In this document: positions 24,183-36,716 of the stretch, one piece after another
Numbering within the stretch: the stretch's first letter is position 1
How the letters are laid out: every line of letters starts with the position of its first letter
DNA from: Clonostachys chloroleuca
Lineage: Eukaryota; Ascomycota; Sordariomycetes; Hypocreales; Bionectriaceae
Direction: 5' to 3'
DNA: 64,000 nucleotides
NCBI GenBank assembly: GCA_037952775.1
Contig: JBANAY010000004.1
Coordinates: 7,192,001-7,256,000, forward strand
Notes under the pieces: model-generated
Told to the model about the DNA's origin: nothing
Seen by the model: the letters and a program-made list of their open reading frames with translations, nothing else
Database searches by the model: none
Made by a program: the position numbers and the translations under genes

Positions 24183-24800
24183 AAGTCATTCGTATTCGGA
24201 GCTTTCTTAATGGAGACTAATGAGTTTACCATCTGAATCCCACAGTTTGCGTTCGTACAAGCCACGACAATACCTCTGAGCATCATCTGATAGCCATCAC
24301 ATGGCTTTGCAGTTTTCACATATCTCAAATACTGTCTCGGAAGCGAAGTATTCCCCGGCGTAGACACACAAACGAACCAGCGGTAGGTACCGAGCTGGAG
24401 AAGAAGCTTTCTGTACCCAGCCCTTGATAGGGAGATGTAGCTAGACATGCCATATTAGGATCACAGTACTGGACTAGGCAAAGCGGCATGTAGGCGGAAT
24501 CATGGATTAATATGACCTCTTTCAATGGCAGAACTTGCAGAGATCGACGATCATTTCGCCACATTGACCAAACTATTTACATCATCAAGTCAGCAAAAAG
24601 GCCCACCAACACAGCCATTTTCAGGAACTTTTCTTTGCCTAAAAGAGAAATATGCCGCGGCAGGGATGTATATTTATACAATCAATTAACATCCAAGTAT
24701 CCAAGAACAATTGGTGATATCTATTTCTTGACTTATTCAAAATTGATTCATCATTATCATATACTTCTTACCCAACCTTTCCCCTACTCTAAATAGCAAG
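24183..24800. other. Intergenic
   Basis: This is the upstream region of the LURP-like gene. The TATATTTATA-like stretch near 24668 may serve as its core promoter. There is no gene. Confidence 0.4.
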
Positions 24801-25835
24801 ATGAGCTGCTACGCAAAGAAACGAAATGACCCGCCTCCGTACCAACAACATCCCACGACGTATCAACAGACACAGGTTGACGACTTTGCACCACCCACAG
24901 GGCCTCCCCCAGGCTGGGGATGGGGAGAAGTGAACAACGTTTCGGCTTCTTCTGGTGGCCGGCCTCAGGGTCCCGATTCTTACCAACGCCCCATTTCTAT
25001 CCACTACCCTTCCCAAAGCCACGATAATGCTCTTCAACCCCAGGCCCTCCACTACAACAACGGACATATTGCTCCATATGGAACGAGCCCTAAGCCCTCC
25101 GCTCCAAACCAACAATATTTACAACAACGGCCAAATTCTGTGTCATCGTGGCACAGCCAATCAAATTCACGCCCTGCATCTTTATCGATGATATTCCCCG
25201 CTAGTATGTCCACATGGTGGAATTCAGACTCCAATATGGGTACCTTTGTCGAATTCGGAATGGAACCGAAGGGAGAGCCCCTATTTTCGGCCAAGTTGAG
25301 CATGTCCAGCGGAAAGATTACTCTTCGGCGTGACAAATTCAAGCGCAACGGCGAACATCTCGGCGAAGTCAAGATGAAGGGCTCGACGGGTACCAAATAC
25401 CAGATCAAACTACCAAATGGTCATGAGACCGAGTATAACGGCAGTTTTCAGTTCCCCTACAGAGGAAGTATGGAGTCGTGGAGCTGGGCCAGTGCCTCAA
25501 AGTCCATCGGGGACAAGCTCACTGATAAATTGAATCAGAAACTAACAGGCAAGGAAAAGAGCTTGCAGCTTGTTGGGAAATCATCTGGCATCGTGGCTGC
25601 TACGGTCACGGCTGAGGAGGATTCAATGAGTGATTTGTCGTTGACATCAAGCAAAAAGCATATTGGGCGCTTCGATTTCAAGGGCCCGGTGCTTTCGGGT
25701 GAATTGGGAAATGATTTTTCGACTCTCGCGATAATGGCCTTTCTTAGGACCAAGCGAAGAGGCGGAGAAGCAAATTGTCAAGGCTATTTTCAAGGGCGTA
25801 GGAGGAATATAGACACGGCTCGTTCTCACGGCTGA
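24801..25835 (+). CDS. Pro/Gln-rich protein with a LURP/tubby-like C-terminal domain
   Basis: This is a single-exon frame of 344 residues. The N-terminal 130 residues are low complexity (Pro, Gln, Tyr, Ser: PPPYQQHP, PPTGPPPGWGWG). From about residue 130 a conserved fungal domain follows: FPASMSTWWNSDSNMGTFVEF, EPLFSAKLSMSSGKITLRRDKF, FPYRGSMESWSW, HIGRFDFKGPVLSGELG. The alternation of short strands resembles LURP-one/tubby-like proteins, but the function is unknown. The last 20 or so codons look out of frame: the minus-one frame from about 25763 encodes EKQIVKAIFKGVGGI and stops at 25811, which fits the family's usual ending much better than the tail that is read. This suggests a one-base insertion near the 3' end. 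Confidence 0.75.
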   Translation: MSCYAKKRNDPPPYQQHPTTYQQTQVDDFAPPTGPPPGWGWGEVNNVSASSGGRPQGPDSYQRPISIHYPSQSHDNALQPQALHYNNGHIAPYGTSPKPSAPNQQYLQQRPNSVSSWHSQSNSRPASLSMIFPASMSTWWNSDSNMGTFVEFGMEPKGEPLFSAKLSMSSGKITLRRDKFKRNGEHLGEVKMKGSTGTKYQIKLPNGHETEYNGSFQFPYRGSMESWSWASASKSIGDKLTDKLNQKLTGKEKSLQLVGKSSGIVAATVTAEEDSMSDLSLTSSKKHIGRFDFKGPVLSGELGNDFSTLAIMAFLRTKRRGGEANCQGYFQGRRRNIDTARSHG

Positions 25836-27010
25836 AGTCCAACTATACACCAAATCGCTGAGGGCTGCCGCGTGTTCGTCGAAATAGTGATGTATTTCTA
25901 AGATTATGTACTTAGCGCAGCATTTATGTCCTTTCAAAAAGATATTTCAACAGCTCATGTCCAGTACGCGCGATTCTATATTCATGCTATCCAAACATCG
26001 TCTATGGGAGAGATATACTACTTCACAAGATACACATTATATGGTATGAAGCCATTGCGTCTGAAACTCTGGATTCCCATACATACAAAAATCAACAGTT
26101 ATACAGTTCAATCTCTTCTATATGTAAGTATAAGATAAATTATGCTTCCAAACATTCACCGAGGCTGTTTCAGTGCCAGAAGGATGTTGTGAGACAACTC
26201 AAAACACATCAAAGACATAAGTGTGGATTTTTCCCAAGTAGGATCGCCTTCGCTGACTAAGAACGAGATCGTTCTCTTGTCGAAGTTGAGCAACAAGTCT
26301 TGTCCAAGGCTTACAGCACATCCAATGCACATAGGCTAGTACATAAATGGCCTCATGATCATTGGAGAAGCAACTGGACGACTTCAATCAGCCAGGTGTT
26401 GGGAGTTACAGCTGTCTAGAAAAGCACGATCTGGAATGTATGCAAGCATGTGATTCAGGTGTGTCAAAGTCGCATGCATAAACCGGAATGGAACACACAT
26501 CATGCTTGCAGGGGCGGCCCCAATCACTAGTCAATGCTGTTTGTTGCCCACGTATCAATTCAATGCACGACCAACGGTTGATGGATTTCCCAAACTAATC
26601 GAGCCGCATTGCGACCTTCTAAAACACTTTACCAGGGCTTGAAGCGCCAATCACCATTGGCTCAAGACAGGCAGTATGTAGTACTTTGAGACACTTTCCA
26701 TCATGCCAGGATATCAGCGACCAGGCTTGTAATATTCCTCCTGCCAATTCCACCGCTCCTTCGTCACTTCTTACTGTTTGGCCAGTCTTCCTCAACAGAG
26801 TTCCTTGCCCCTTTGCAGCGTGAACTGTCCAGTGGAAAAGGCCACAGTGTGCTGGCGCAGGCTGAGCTTAGAGATAAATTTAAGCATTTCCATCTGCCAC
26901 GCACACCGAAAGGTAAAAGAAGCTCACCTGGTATTAACCTGCCGTGTCGTAGCTACTGTTTACTTTTCCCTGCTGAAAGAATTCCACGCCATCATTTTTG
27001 CTCATTCAAA
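25836..27010. other. Intergenic
   Basis: About 1.2 kb holds the promoter and leader of the SUR7-family gene. Plus-strand open frames near 26778-27265 are shadows overlapping its first exon. Confidence 0.4.
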
Positions 27011-28087
27011 ATGGCTCTCCTTGCAAGGTTAATGGTCATCCTCCCTCTGGTTCTGAGCACAATAGGACTAATCCTTGCGGCTCTTTCACTGTCTGCTGGC
27101 CACAAGGAAGGCTTCATGGAGGAGTACGCCCTTGCGAGGGTAAGTGTAAAAGCCTACAAAGCCTGTCTTTCTTCTCCTCTCTTCCCTTTTTTATCTTTCC
27201 TCTTTCCGACTCCTATCCATACTGATTTATCTCACCCAGGTCAACGTCTCACGAATTGGCTATGATCTTATCAAGGCCAGTGACACTAATGAAATTAATA
27301 ACGACAGTGGTGGTTTTCTTGACATCATCGAAGGTCTATGGGACGATGCAAAGCATGCGATAATTGATAAACTCAACGACCTCATTGGCGGCGCCGTCGA
27401 CGAGGTGGCTGACAAACTCGGCATCTCGGATTGGTACTCAGTTCATGTGATGAACGGGTGTGAAGGCAGCTTTCAACCAAACGGGACAGTCAAGTCGGCG
27501 TCACTCCAAACAACAAATTGCTCCGATTCTAAGGCCGGATGCAAGTTCTCTTCCTCTCTTTCGGAGGAAAATATACAATGCTAATCAGTCAAGTAGATCG
27601 CCTAGATCTCGAAACCATCATCACCAACCAGCTCAGTTTGGGGCCCTTCGACATCAAGCTGCCTGACTTGGGTTGGACTGATGACATCCAAGCAAACCTT
27701 GATAGCCTAAACGAGGCCCTGCTGGGCTTTTTCGTCCTTTACGTGCTAGGGATAACCTTTTGCGGACTTAGCATTCTTATTTGTTTGGCCGCCTTCGTCA
27801 AGCCGCAACACAAGAAGGTTGTCTTATCAGCAGTGTGTATCAGCCTCATCGCTGCTAGTGTTCTAGTTGCTGCAAGCATAATTGCTACGGTGATGACTAC
27901 GAAAGGCATCGATAGGATGAATCGCCTCACCAGGCATATTGGTGTTGAGGTTCAGGGCGGCCATAAGTTCCTCGGCCTTACATGGACCAGCGCAGTGGCT
28001 ATATTGCTGGCTTTTATGATCTGGGGAATCAAGTACCTCATCATCAGGAAGGGGAGGGATACCCCAGTGGCGAGTGCCAAAGTCTGA
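27011..28087 (+). CDS. SUR7/PalI-family plasma-membrane protein
   Basis: There are three exons, 27011-27139, 27240-27540 and 27594-28087, giving 307 residues. Intron 1 is ordinary (GTAAGT...CCCAG). The second (27541-27593) starts GCAAGT and ends TCAAG with a GCTAAT branch site, that is, a GC-AG intron. No GT donor gives an open frame. The protein has an N-terminal membrane helix (residues 8-28), an external loop with the family's WYSVH...C motif and N-glycosylation sites, then three more helices (GFFVLYVLGITFCGLSILIC, VLSAVCISLIAASVLVAASI, TSAVAILLAFMIWGIKYLII) and a short basic tail. SUR7-like proteins sit in eisosome membrane compartments; PalI-like ones help sense ambient pH. Which branch this one belongs to is open. 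Confidence 0.82.
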
Positions 28088-30411
28088 TGAGCACGATAAG
28101 CAAGCAAGCAAGCATCTTGTATCATTGGATGCACGTCCGGCCGGCATGTTGGCGATTGCCGAGGAAATCGGAAGCACTCAATACTTACGGCCCGCAGAAG
28201 CTACCTACCCGGACATTCTCGTGGGTGGATAAGCTCGAAGCTCAGGCGGGCGTCTTGTTTTGAAAAGAGAGATGGACGGAGGAGCCAACTCAGGGGGCCG
28301 AGACATGGGAGGCTATGTGACGTGTTTTAGCGTGTTTGGCTCAGCTCCAGAACGCGTTTTGTTTGACAGCGCCGGCAACATCCAATTTCAGATGACCCAC
28401 AGTTCAGATCCTTTAGAACCGGCGTCATTCTCCGAAATTGGGCATCGCCATGCAAAGTGTGAGAGGCTACCCTAGAGTGAATGGACAAAGAGGTCGTAAA
28501 ACAGCAATAAGCCCAAGGACTGGGACAAGATTCTATTAGCCTAACAACCTAAATAAATTAGTCTGTGGGTTAATAGAATTGGGAGGTGTTTTGGGTTGAA
28601 TTCACTGGGTTGGAGTGAACCTGTCGGATTTTAGCTGGATGAGTGCGAACATAGAAGAACACTCCATTTTGATGATGCTTGAAAGATTCTCTCGACACCT
28701 TGTCTGGTCCCAAACTTCATCTTCCCATCTACCTACTTCTATCTGGTTAGATAGCTTTCCAATTTTTGTGTCCAGGCAAGAAGAAAGGATAACTGAGCCG
28801 AGCTTTATGATCTATGAAGAACCATATAGTTAATCAAAAACTAAAGTCACGATAGAGAACTTTTGGCTGGCTTATTGTTATATGAGCTACAGTATTAAAA
28901 CTTAAAAAGTGTAAGAAGTGTTAAATGCTGATGTGGCTTCAATGGTATTGTTCGGGTTGAGTTTGTAGCATTCTCTGGCCGGGCTCTTTCTTCTGAATTG
29001 AATTTACGGACTGGGTCTCTCTGACTGTTGAGGTAATGTGATAATATTCCCCCCCCATGACCATTCAATTTTTTTTTCTACAGCACACTACTCGTCGCGG
29101 CAAGACTAGAGAACACTTGAGAGCTCCATGTGCACTCACCTTTCTGTGGAGTCGCTGTAGGCAATAATGAGTGAGTCTGAGTTCTATTACGGCATTGCAA
29201 TAAAGATTCATGCGCCTCTTTCCCCGGCTTTGGCCAATTAGCTTGAGGATTATTCATTTTTTTGGTTAGCTGTGCCGGCGAGTCATCTAGTAGCTCACCG
29301 CCGGCGGCTCAGAACTTGAGCGCCTTCGTCCACCGAGTTTGGCCGCTCTTCATGAGAATACGCACATACGCGTCTATAAAGTGAGGGCAATCGGATACGA
29401 AATTTCAGAGGAATATATAATGCATATGCCCTTCATCCCTCCTCGCCTCGCATAACTCTCCCGTCTAGCACTCGCTTGATTCTGATCGAGATTGCCGAGG
29501 GTAAGGACCTGGCTCGTGCCCAGTGGCAATTACATGCTAGAAGCTTCTCCACCTTGGAGTCGAGGCCTCCGCTGTGGAGGAGATTTGGAGTTATCATCAC
29601 AACCCCTTTCATTGGCTGGGATTCTCCTCGGCCAGGAGGAACTCCACAAAAGACCCGACCAAAGCAGCTAAACTCCGAAAACCCCTCACGACCAAGACAC
29701 GCTAGGAGTTGTTCATCTGGGCTCTTCCTGCTCTCACCTGACTCGCTGTGTGTGTCCTTTGGTGTGTGCCCGGTGTCTACATTCTTCATTCTTCAAGTTT
29801 GAGAAGGGAGAGAGGGTGGAAAGAGAGCACATAATGTGTAGATGAAGTCTTTTCCAGATATAACAAACTTGAACTTGAACCAACCGGCTTCTAGAATAAT
29901 ACGAGAAATCTCGATCCCAATGATAGGCACATGCCGGTTTGGTTTCATGCGGTTGGGAATTACGCTCCCGCGTAGCTTGGCTTACCTACCCAAACACTCT
30001 AGTCTGTCACTCCCCCCGGTCAATCAGACGGAAGCAACCTTTTGCTCGTTGATGAATGGCTCGCTCCGCCGAGGTTTCCTCCATTGAGCGTTTATCCCTC
30101 CTAGCCGTGCTCTAGCCCCCCAAATGAGGGACGTATCGGCCTGGAAAACGTGGTTCTGCTCAACGTTTGTCGGCGCTGTATCCCCCATTTGTCCACATCT
30201 GTCCGCATTCATCCACACCCACATGCGTGAGCGGCAATCTGGGGGCGTGCTCTTCCCCAGAGCTTCGGTTATCATTGTGGACCGCTGCTCAAACATCTAT
30301 ATAATTCTTGTCACATCTCATCATTTCCCCAGATAATTCATCCCACATCTCAACACCTTGTTTCACTTACTCTTCCACTTCATACAAGCTCACGGGTTCA
30401 CATCGTCACTC
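28088..30411. other. Long intergenic region; promoter of the sugar transporter at its right end
   Basis: About 2.3 kb has no supportable gene. A minus-strand open frame at 29433-29789 and its plus-strand shadow show no motif. A run of eight Cs lies near 29050. Confidence 0.4.
30298..30304 (+). promoter_or_regulatory. TATA box of the sugar transporter
   Basis: TATATAA lies 108 bp upstream of the start codon at 30412. Confidence 0.5.
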
Positions 30412-32344
30412 ATGGCTGCCTCTGACGAGAAGCACGCTGTCGAGCCTGCTCTGCAGCAAGCTGAGCATGCTTCAGATCCCAGCAAGGCCCATGCAGATGT
30501 GGTTGTAAACGCCCGTCTTGCATCCGAAAAGGAGCGGCAGATGACCCTGATGCAGGGAATCCGCTTGTACCCAAAGGCTATCGGCTGGAGTCTGCTGATT
30601 TCCACTTGCATTATCATGGAAGGCTTTGACATGAGTCTCGTCAACAACTTCTGTATGTAGCCACGTCGAAATATTGTCGCATGTACCTATACTGACTAGC
30701 TCTGAAGACGCATTTCCTCAGTTCAACAAGAAATTTGGTGAGCCTGACGGAAAGGGCGGCTATGAGATCCCTGCACACTGGCAGGCAGGTCTGAGCAACG
30801 TGAGTGTGGAAGCCATTCCACTGATGTATGTTTGCTATATAACTGACAATGCTTGTGCAACAAGGGTGCCGCTGTTGGCTCTATCATTGGTCTCTTTCTC
30901 AACGGTTGGGCTTCTGATAAGCTTGGATACCGATGGACTTGCATCATCTCACTTACCTGGCTAGCTGGAACGGTTGCCATTTTCTTCACAGCTCAAAACG
31001 TGCAAACGCTGCTCGCTGCCGAGATTCTGTGTGGACTCCCGTGGGGTGTCTTCCAGACGGTCACGGTATCATATGCGTCCGAGGTCTGCCCCGTCGCCCT
31101 CCGTGGTTACCTCACGACATATGTCAACTTCTGTTGGGGCGTGGGCCAAGAACTCGGCATTGGCATCATCAAGGCCATGATCAACAGGGAAGACGAGTAT
31201 GCATTCCGTATCCCCTATGCCCTCCAATGGATCTGGCCCCTTCCTCTCATCATTGGAATTTATCTTGCCCCCGAGTCCCCCTGGTGGCTCGTGAGAAAGG
31301 GTCGCACCGAAGATGCCAAGAAATCGCTCCTCCGTCTCACAAGCCTGGACAGGGAGACAGATTTTGATGCCGACGAGACTATTGCCATGATGGTGCACAC
31401 CACCGCGCTCGAGGAGAAGATTACAACGGGAGCTTCTTATCTGGACTGCTTCAAGGGCGTTGATCTTCGCCGTACTGAAGTCGTTTGCATGGTCTGGGCT
31501 ATTCAGAATCTGAGTGGCAACAGCTTCTCAAACTATTCCACATACTTCTTGAAGGCTGCCGGGCTGGACACCAGTGACTCATACTCATTTGCTCTGGGAC
31601 AGTATGCCATGAACATGGTCTGTGTTTTCATCGCCTGGGGCCTCATGGCTCGAGGAGTTGGTAGGAGAACTCTGTACCTCGTCGGTCTCAGTGCCTTATT
31701 CACCATTCTTCTTGTCATGGGTTTCCTGGGCCTGGCACCGGGTTCCAAGCGGGACCAAACCTCTATCGCTACCGGCTCTTTGATGATCGTGTGGGCTTTC
31801 TTCTATCAATGTACTGTCGGAACAGTATGCTACTCCTTGGTGGGAGAGCTGTCTTCGCGTCGCCTTCAGATCAAGACTGTCGTTCTTGGACGCAATCTCT
31901 AGTAAGTCACAACTCACCTTCGGAATTGACCCGATGGTTCATCAAGCTGACACAATGACAGCAATGTTGTGGGAATTATCAACGCTGTTTTGACGCCCTA
32001 TATGCTCAACCCCACCGCATGGAACTGGCAGAACTTCACCGGATTTTTCTGGGTACGATATCCTTTCCATTTCTCCTGCTTACTACATGGACTCAGGGTA
32101 GTCTTGCTAACATCTTCTTTAGGCCGGCATCTGCTTCCTCTGCATTATCTACACTTATTTCCGCGTGCCCGAACCTAATGGACGAACTTTTGCAGAACTG
32201 GATCTGCTATTTGAGAAGCACATCAGTGCCAGGAAGTTTGCGTCGACAGAGATTGATGTGTTCCATGAGGCGGTTGACGAGAGCACAATGGAGCGATATG
32301 AACAGACCACGGAGGCTAGGCTCGAGTCCGTTTCAAGGGCATAA
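30412..32344 (+). CDS. MFS alpha-glucoside (maltose-permease-like) transporter
   Basis: There are five exons: 30412-30652, 30708-30799, 30865-31901, 31962-32052 and 32123-32344, giving 560 residues with all junctions in frame. The N-terminal cytosolic part is polar. Then comes AIGWSLLISTCIIMEGFDMS, the start of the first helix in maltose permeases. The sugar-porter signatures are GLFLNGWASDKLGYR, APESPWWLVRKGR, and PEPNGRTFAELDLLFEK at the C-terminus. Twelve helices are expected. The family imports maltose and other alpha-glucosides with protons across the plasma membrane. No alpha-glucosidase lies next to it, so a maltose-cluster arrangement is not seen. Another oligosaccharide or a glycoside could be the true substrate. 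Confidence 0.9.
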
Positions 32345-34525
32345 ATTTGGACTACCATCAATATCTGTCCATAGGTACTCACTGGAGGCTTAAGCTTAAA
32401 TCGCCTTTCGTATCTTTAGTGACCATTCAAGCGTGTTACAAAGTATTTTCTTAAGTGTTCATTGCGTCTTTTCCTGTCCCCATCCGTTCAATTTGTCTCT
32501 GGAAGAGAATATTGCCATTAATTAGCTGTGTCCTGAGCCAGGCAGAGCTTTGGGCAGCTCTGGGCACAGCAAGTTGACTACCGCCAACGGGGCTGACTGG
32601 TGTTGTGGATCTTCAAAGCAAATGGCAGTTCCAAGGTGACGTTGTGAGATTGTAGGCATGCTCTTAATTAATCCCTCAGTTCCGTCACACAATGGACTCT
32701 CGTGACTTCGGATGGAGGGCTGGGGTTGTAAGACCAGCCAATCACGTAGTAGATACCAAGCACAGCGTTATTCATAATGTTTCAACAATCATGATATGGA
32801 ATCAATCCGGGGATACCCGTTGTCCACATGTGTTTCCTGTCCCAAATGCCCTCTCTTCGCTAATATATCTAGATGTGGGCAGTCGCCCAGTTAAGTACGT
32901 TCTGATCGAAATCTGACAGCGATCATTAGACCAATACAGGGCTAGAAACAGCCGTTCACCAATCACTGTTTGTGCGAGACATATTCTATACCCTGTATAC
33001 CTACATGTTCGGATTTCAGTACTGTTTCGGTAACGCGAGGTGAGCTAGTGCCCCGCAACGGGGACAGGAGACAGGAGAACTGCAGAGCTAAGCTTTTCAC
33101 ATCGGAGGATATACCAAAACTTGAAAGCAGTAGACTGGCACACATCGTCGTGGTATGCCAGGTGGATGATACCCCACTCAGAATACAACAACCTGGACGA
33201 TGCTAAGCTTTGAGGCTTATGGAACCTCCAAGGATGTGGCGGCGAGAGCCGTGGAGCCATCCAGGCGTCCCTTCATGAATGAGACGGAGACCCTCTAACA
33301 TGTGGCATAATTTTGATCATTCTGACTCTGATTTAATTGCAGATTATGTCTCTTATGTGGCTGACTATGCTCGTGCCTCTCATTGGGATTATAATATTTG
33401 GTCTTGTGAGACATTTCGACCAACCGATTAGGAGCACGCTGGATATAACTAGAACCAGACAGATGTTGAATGCAGAGTTTAGCTGTGAAACATGCTCCTA
33501 CCAGCCCTTGCCGTTTGAACCAATTGCGCGCATTTATACAGTTCTTAGGGTGCCACGTAGGAGGTAACATCTGATAATCTGATAATCATCAAGTCGCACT
33601 GAATTGGATCACGCCCTCTCACTAGCCTCCACGAGAGTCTCCTGGATGGGGATGCCAGAAACTTAGCGGTCATACAAGCAGCAGCTAGTTGACGGGATGA
33701 TTGTACTGGCATGGTTAAAGATGTATGAGAACAAGTGCCAAAACTTCAAGTGGGGACGGCTTACGACAACTTGCTGAGAACTGACGGGTTTTACCAGACA
33801 GTGTTGAGCTATTACCCACCAGAACCTCCCGAGGTCCTCCATGGAGACAGTTACAAATCTAAAAAATGCAAATTTGACGCGGTGGAGCTTCATGATGTTT
33901 TTCCCCGTTGGGGATTGGCTGCAGCTGAAGCAATTTCTTTCGTAGTTCGTAGACAAAGATGCCGTACTTCCGAGTTGTGGTCCCAGCGTGAGGAGGGTCG
34001 TTACAGCCCGCTACTTGTGATCCAAGTGATGAGAGTTATCATGAGGATGGTGCTTTTCTTTGTATAAAGATGCGGTCAAATTCCATGTTGTATCTACCAT
34101 TCATGGATATTATTCACTGCTGCTGTGGTGAACGTTTCCTGTTTAGCCTTCTCTTCACGCCGTCTTCAACGTCGTGATGTGGGAGGGCGGAGGCATCCCA
34201 TCCCTCCCGGAGATGAGGCGGCACGGCCAACTGCCGGCGGGGGCGGTCTTATGCCGGGGTCTAGTTATCTGATGCATCTAAGCCGCAAAGAGTAAAGATG
34301 AGGAGGACTGAAGTTATCAGATCGTCCGTGGACGGAGTATCGTATGAATGGTGGTTCAGGCATTTAGGATGATGAAAATCCCTCTTGCATGTTGTGGAAT
34401 ATGTAACCCAGATTATTATAAAATCCTGCAATATCCGTGGTTTCTTTTTTAAATTTGCTGATATCTTCCGTCGTTCTGTTGATGCGTGCCGGATCTAGAT
34501 TGATTCACAGAAGACTCGCCATACA
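32345..34525. other. Long intergenic region
   Basis: About 2.2 kb is free of supportable genes. Around 34185-34260 a GC-rich patch holds several CGG words (GGCGGAGG, AGGCGGCACGG, GCGGGGGCGG), which could bind Zn2Cys6 regulators upstream of the P450. Confidence 0.35.
34417..34423 (+). promoter_or_regulatory. TATA box of the P450 gene
   Basis: TATAAAA lies 109 bp upstream of the start codon at 34526. Confidence 0.5.
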
Positions 34526-36271
34526 ATGGGCGACATATTGAATTATTTGACCACTATGGGTCTTTTTCAACAGCTTTTTTGGGTATTTTCTCTAGCTATC
34601 TTTATCATCGTCTTAACATACCATGTCTTTTTCGTCATATACTACCCCTCCAACCTGCCTCGAGTAGGAGCAGACAAGGGAAACGCATGGAGTACGATGA
34701 GAAAACAGTTCAACACTGACTGCTTGTCCTTCTTGAACGACGTGTATGAAAACGTAAGTTCAACGAGAATTACATTGGCACACATGCTAACTCAATGATG
34801 CATTCAGTACTCGAAAACAGGGAAATCAGTGCTTATACCCGTCTTCGGTCCCCACGATGAAGTCATCCTACCGCCAAGCTCATTAGCATGGCTCTGCCGA
34901 CAGCCAGACAATGTGTTGAGCTCTCTCGATGCACAAATAGATTCGATCCAACCCCACTATAGCCTGGGTAACAAGCTTGCGTATGATCCATGGGGTGGCA
35001 TGTTGATCAAGACCGATCTGAACAGCGCGATTGAGACCGTGTGCGCTGTTTTGAATGATGAGCTGAGCGCTGCATTTAGTGCATGCTTTGGAGACGACTG
35101 CGATAATTGGAAAGAGGTTGATCTTTTCCCTGCATGCCGTATTCTCGGGGGCCGCGCGACTTTACGTTTTACATTGGGAGATTCTCCCGAAGGCAGACGC
35201 CTCTGTGAGTAATGGCATCAGATGCTAAACTCCAGTGCATTAGGCTAATGGCATATTTCGCTAGGTGCTGATGAAGCGTTCGTCCAGAGCTGCTACGATG
35301 TCTTGGATGGTATGCTTGATACTGCTGGAGCGATGGCTTCGTCTCTCAAAATATTCAGACCCTTCCTTGGTCCTTGGGCAAGCAGAGCCATGCCAGGAAA
35401 GCTTCAAGACCTCGCGAAGCGCATTGAGCCACTGTACCAGGAACGGATGAATATGTTGAGAGGTCACCTGACTGAGAAGGATTCCGAGCCACAGGATTTG
35501 ATCCAAATGATGCTGCAGTACGCAGTCAATGAACGCCCAAAGGAGGCCAGCAGTCTTGACGACATCGCAAAACGTCTTGCACTCTCAAATTTTGGTACCA
35601 TGCACCAGACCATCCTCACCCTTCACAACCTCATCCTCAACATCATTGACTCGGACACCGAATTTGACACTGTCTCCATCCTGCGAGATGAAGTAACGGG
35701 TGTTCTGGGACAAGGGAACGATACTACTTCAAAACAGTGGACCAAATCCAAAGTAGCTGCCATGGTACGGGCTGACAGTGTAGCTCGAGAAACGCTTCGT
35801 GTCAACTCCTTCATCGGCCGTACAGTCCAGCGCCTGGTTGTTGCGCCCAGCGGCGTCACGACCCCTGATGGAATTCAACTGCGGCGTGGGACAATGGTGT
35901 CCATTCTTGCCCACCAGTCCCAGACCGATGAGGACTATTTCAAGGATCCTCTCAAGTTCGATCCATTCAGATTCTCCCGCGAACGTGAGGCAGCCGCGGA
36001 TGAAGTGACGGGACACCCTGGACTGAATCACCTCAGCCTGGTGTCGACGTCGGCAAAGTACTTGCCCTTCAGCCACGGAAGACACGCGTGCCCGGGCAGA
36101 TTCCTCGTCGATTTTGAGCTCAAGATGATCATGGCCTACGCTGTCAAGAATTACGATCTGGAGTTTCTGGAGCAATATGGAGGCAAGCGGCCACCCAACA
36201 GCTGGTTCAGTGGGTTCGGCATTCCGCCTTTAGATGCTAAGATTAGAGTGAAGAGGAAGAAGTGTGACTAA
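34526..36271 (+). CDS. Cytochrome P450 monooxygenase
   Basis: There are three exons, 34526-34753, 34808-35204 and 35265-36271, giving 543 residues. A signal-anchor helix (about residues 12-40) precedes the proline-bearing hinge SNLPRVGADKG, so the enzyme should sit in the ER membrane facing the cytosol. The K-helix ExxR is at Glu384-Arg387 (RETLR), the meander-type FDPFRFSRERE follows, and the heme-binding loop FSHGRHACPG has Cys484. The I-helix region (ALSNFGTMHQTILTLHNLI) carries the altered AGxxT found in several fungal families that oxidise hydrophobic natural products. Overall likeness is to the fungal CYP group that includes ent-kaurene-oxidase-like and fumitremorgin-type enzymes. No backbone gene is adjacent, so the substrate is unknown. 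Confidence 0.9.
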
Positions 36272-36716
36272 GTCTTAGATGTTTCAAATTCTCCAATCAG
36301 CTTCCAACCTTTCAGATCTCAGATCATGGCATGGACACATGCTAGAATGCCGATCCAATTGTATTTAGCCAAAAGAATGTGTGGTAGCTTAGTTGTGTCT
36401 TTAACATTCGACGCATGCGTTGTCGAACTCAATCCCCCCCGATGCAAAGCTTGACTCTAAAAAAATGTTCTAGAAGTATCTCTTATCAAAATCAATTGTC
36501 GATCGATGACTAGCACGATTGATTCCACAGAAAAGATGGAGTTTTCTATGACGTCTTCGACAAAATGACGTCGTACATGGTGGTTTGGTGGAGACTTTAC
36601 AATGAGCAAAAAGGTGAGATATAAAATGCGCACAGTTATGAATTCGAACATCTTTTTCTCCTAACTCACAACGAAACCCTCGAATTTTAATTGAGAAACA
36701 CAACACATTAATCAAC
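36272..36716. other. Intergenic
   Basis: This is the P450 3' region and the promoter of the small hydrophilic-protein gene. Confidence 0.5.
36620..36626 (+). promoter_or_regulatory. TATA box of the small hydrophilic-protein gene
   Basis: TATAAAA lies 97 bp upstream of the start codon at 36717. Confidence 0.5.

Noticed and set aside
29433..29802. Overlapping 108- and 118-codon frames on both strands
   Set aside because: Mirror-image open frames in GC-rich sequence with no recognisable protein features.
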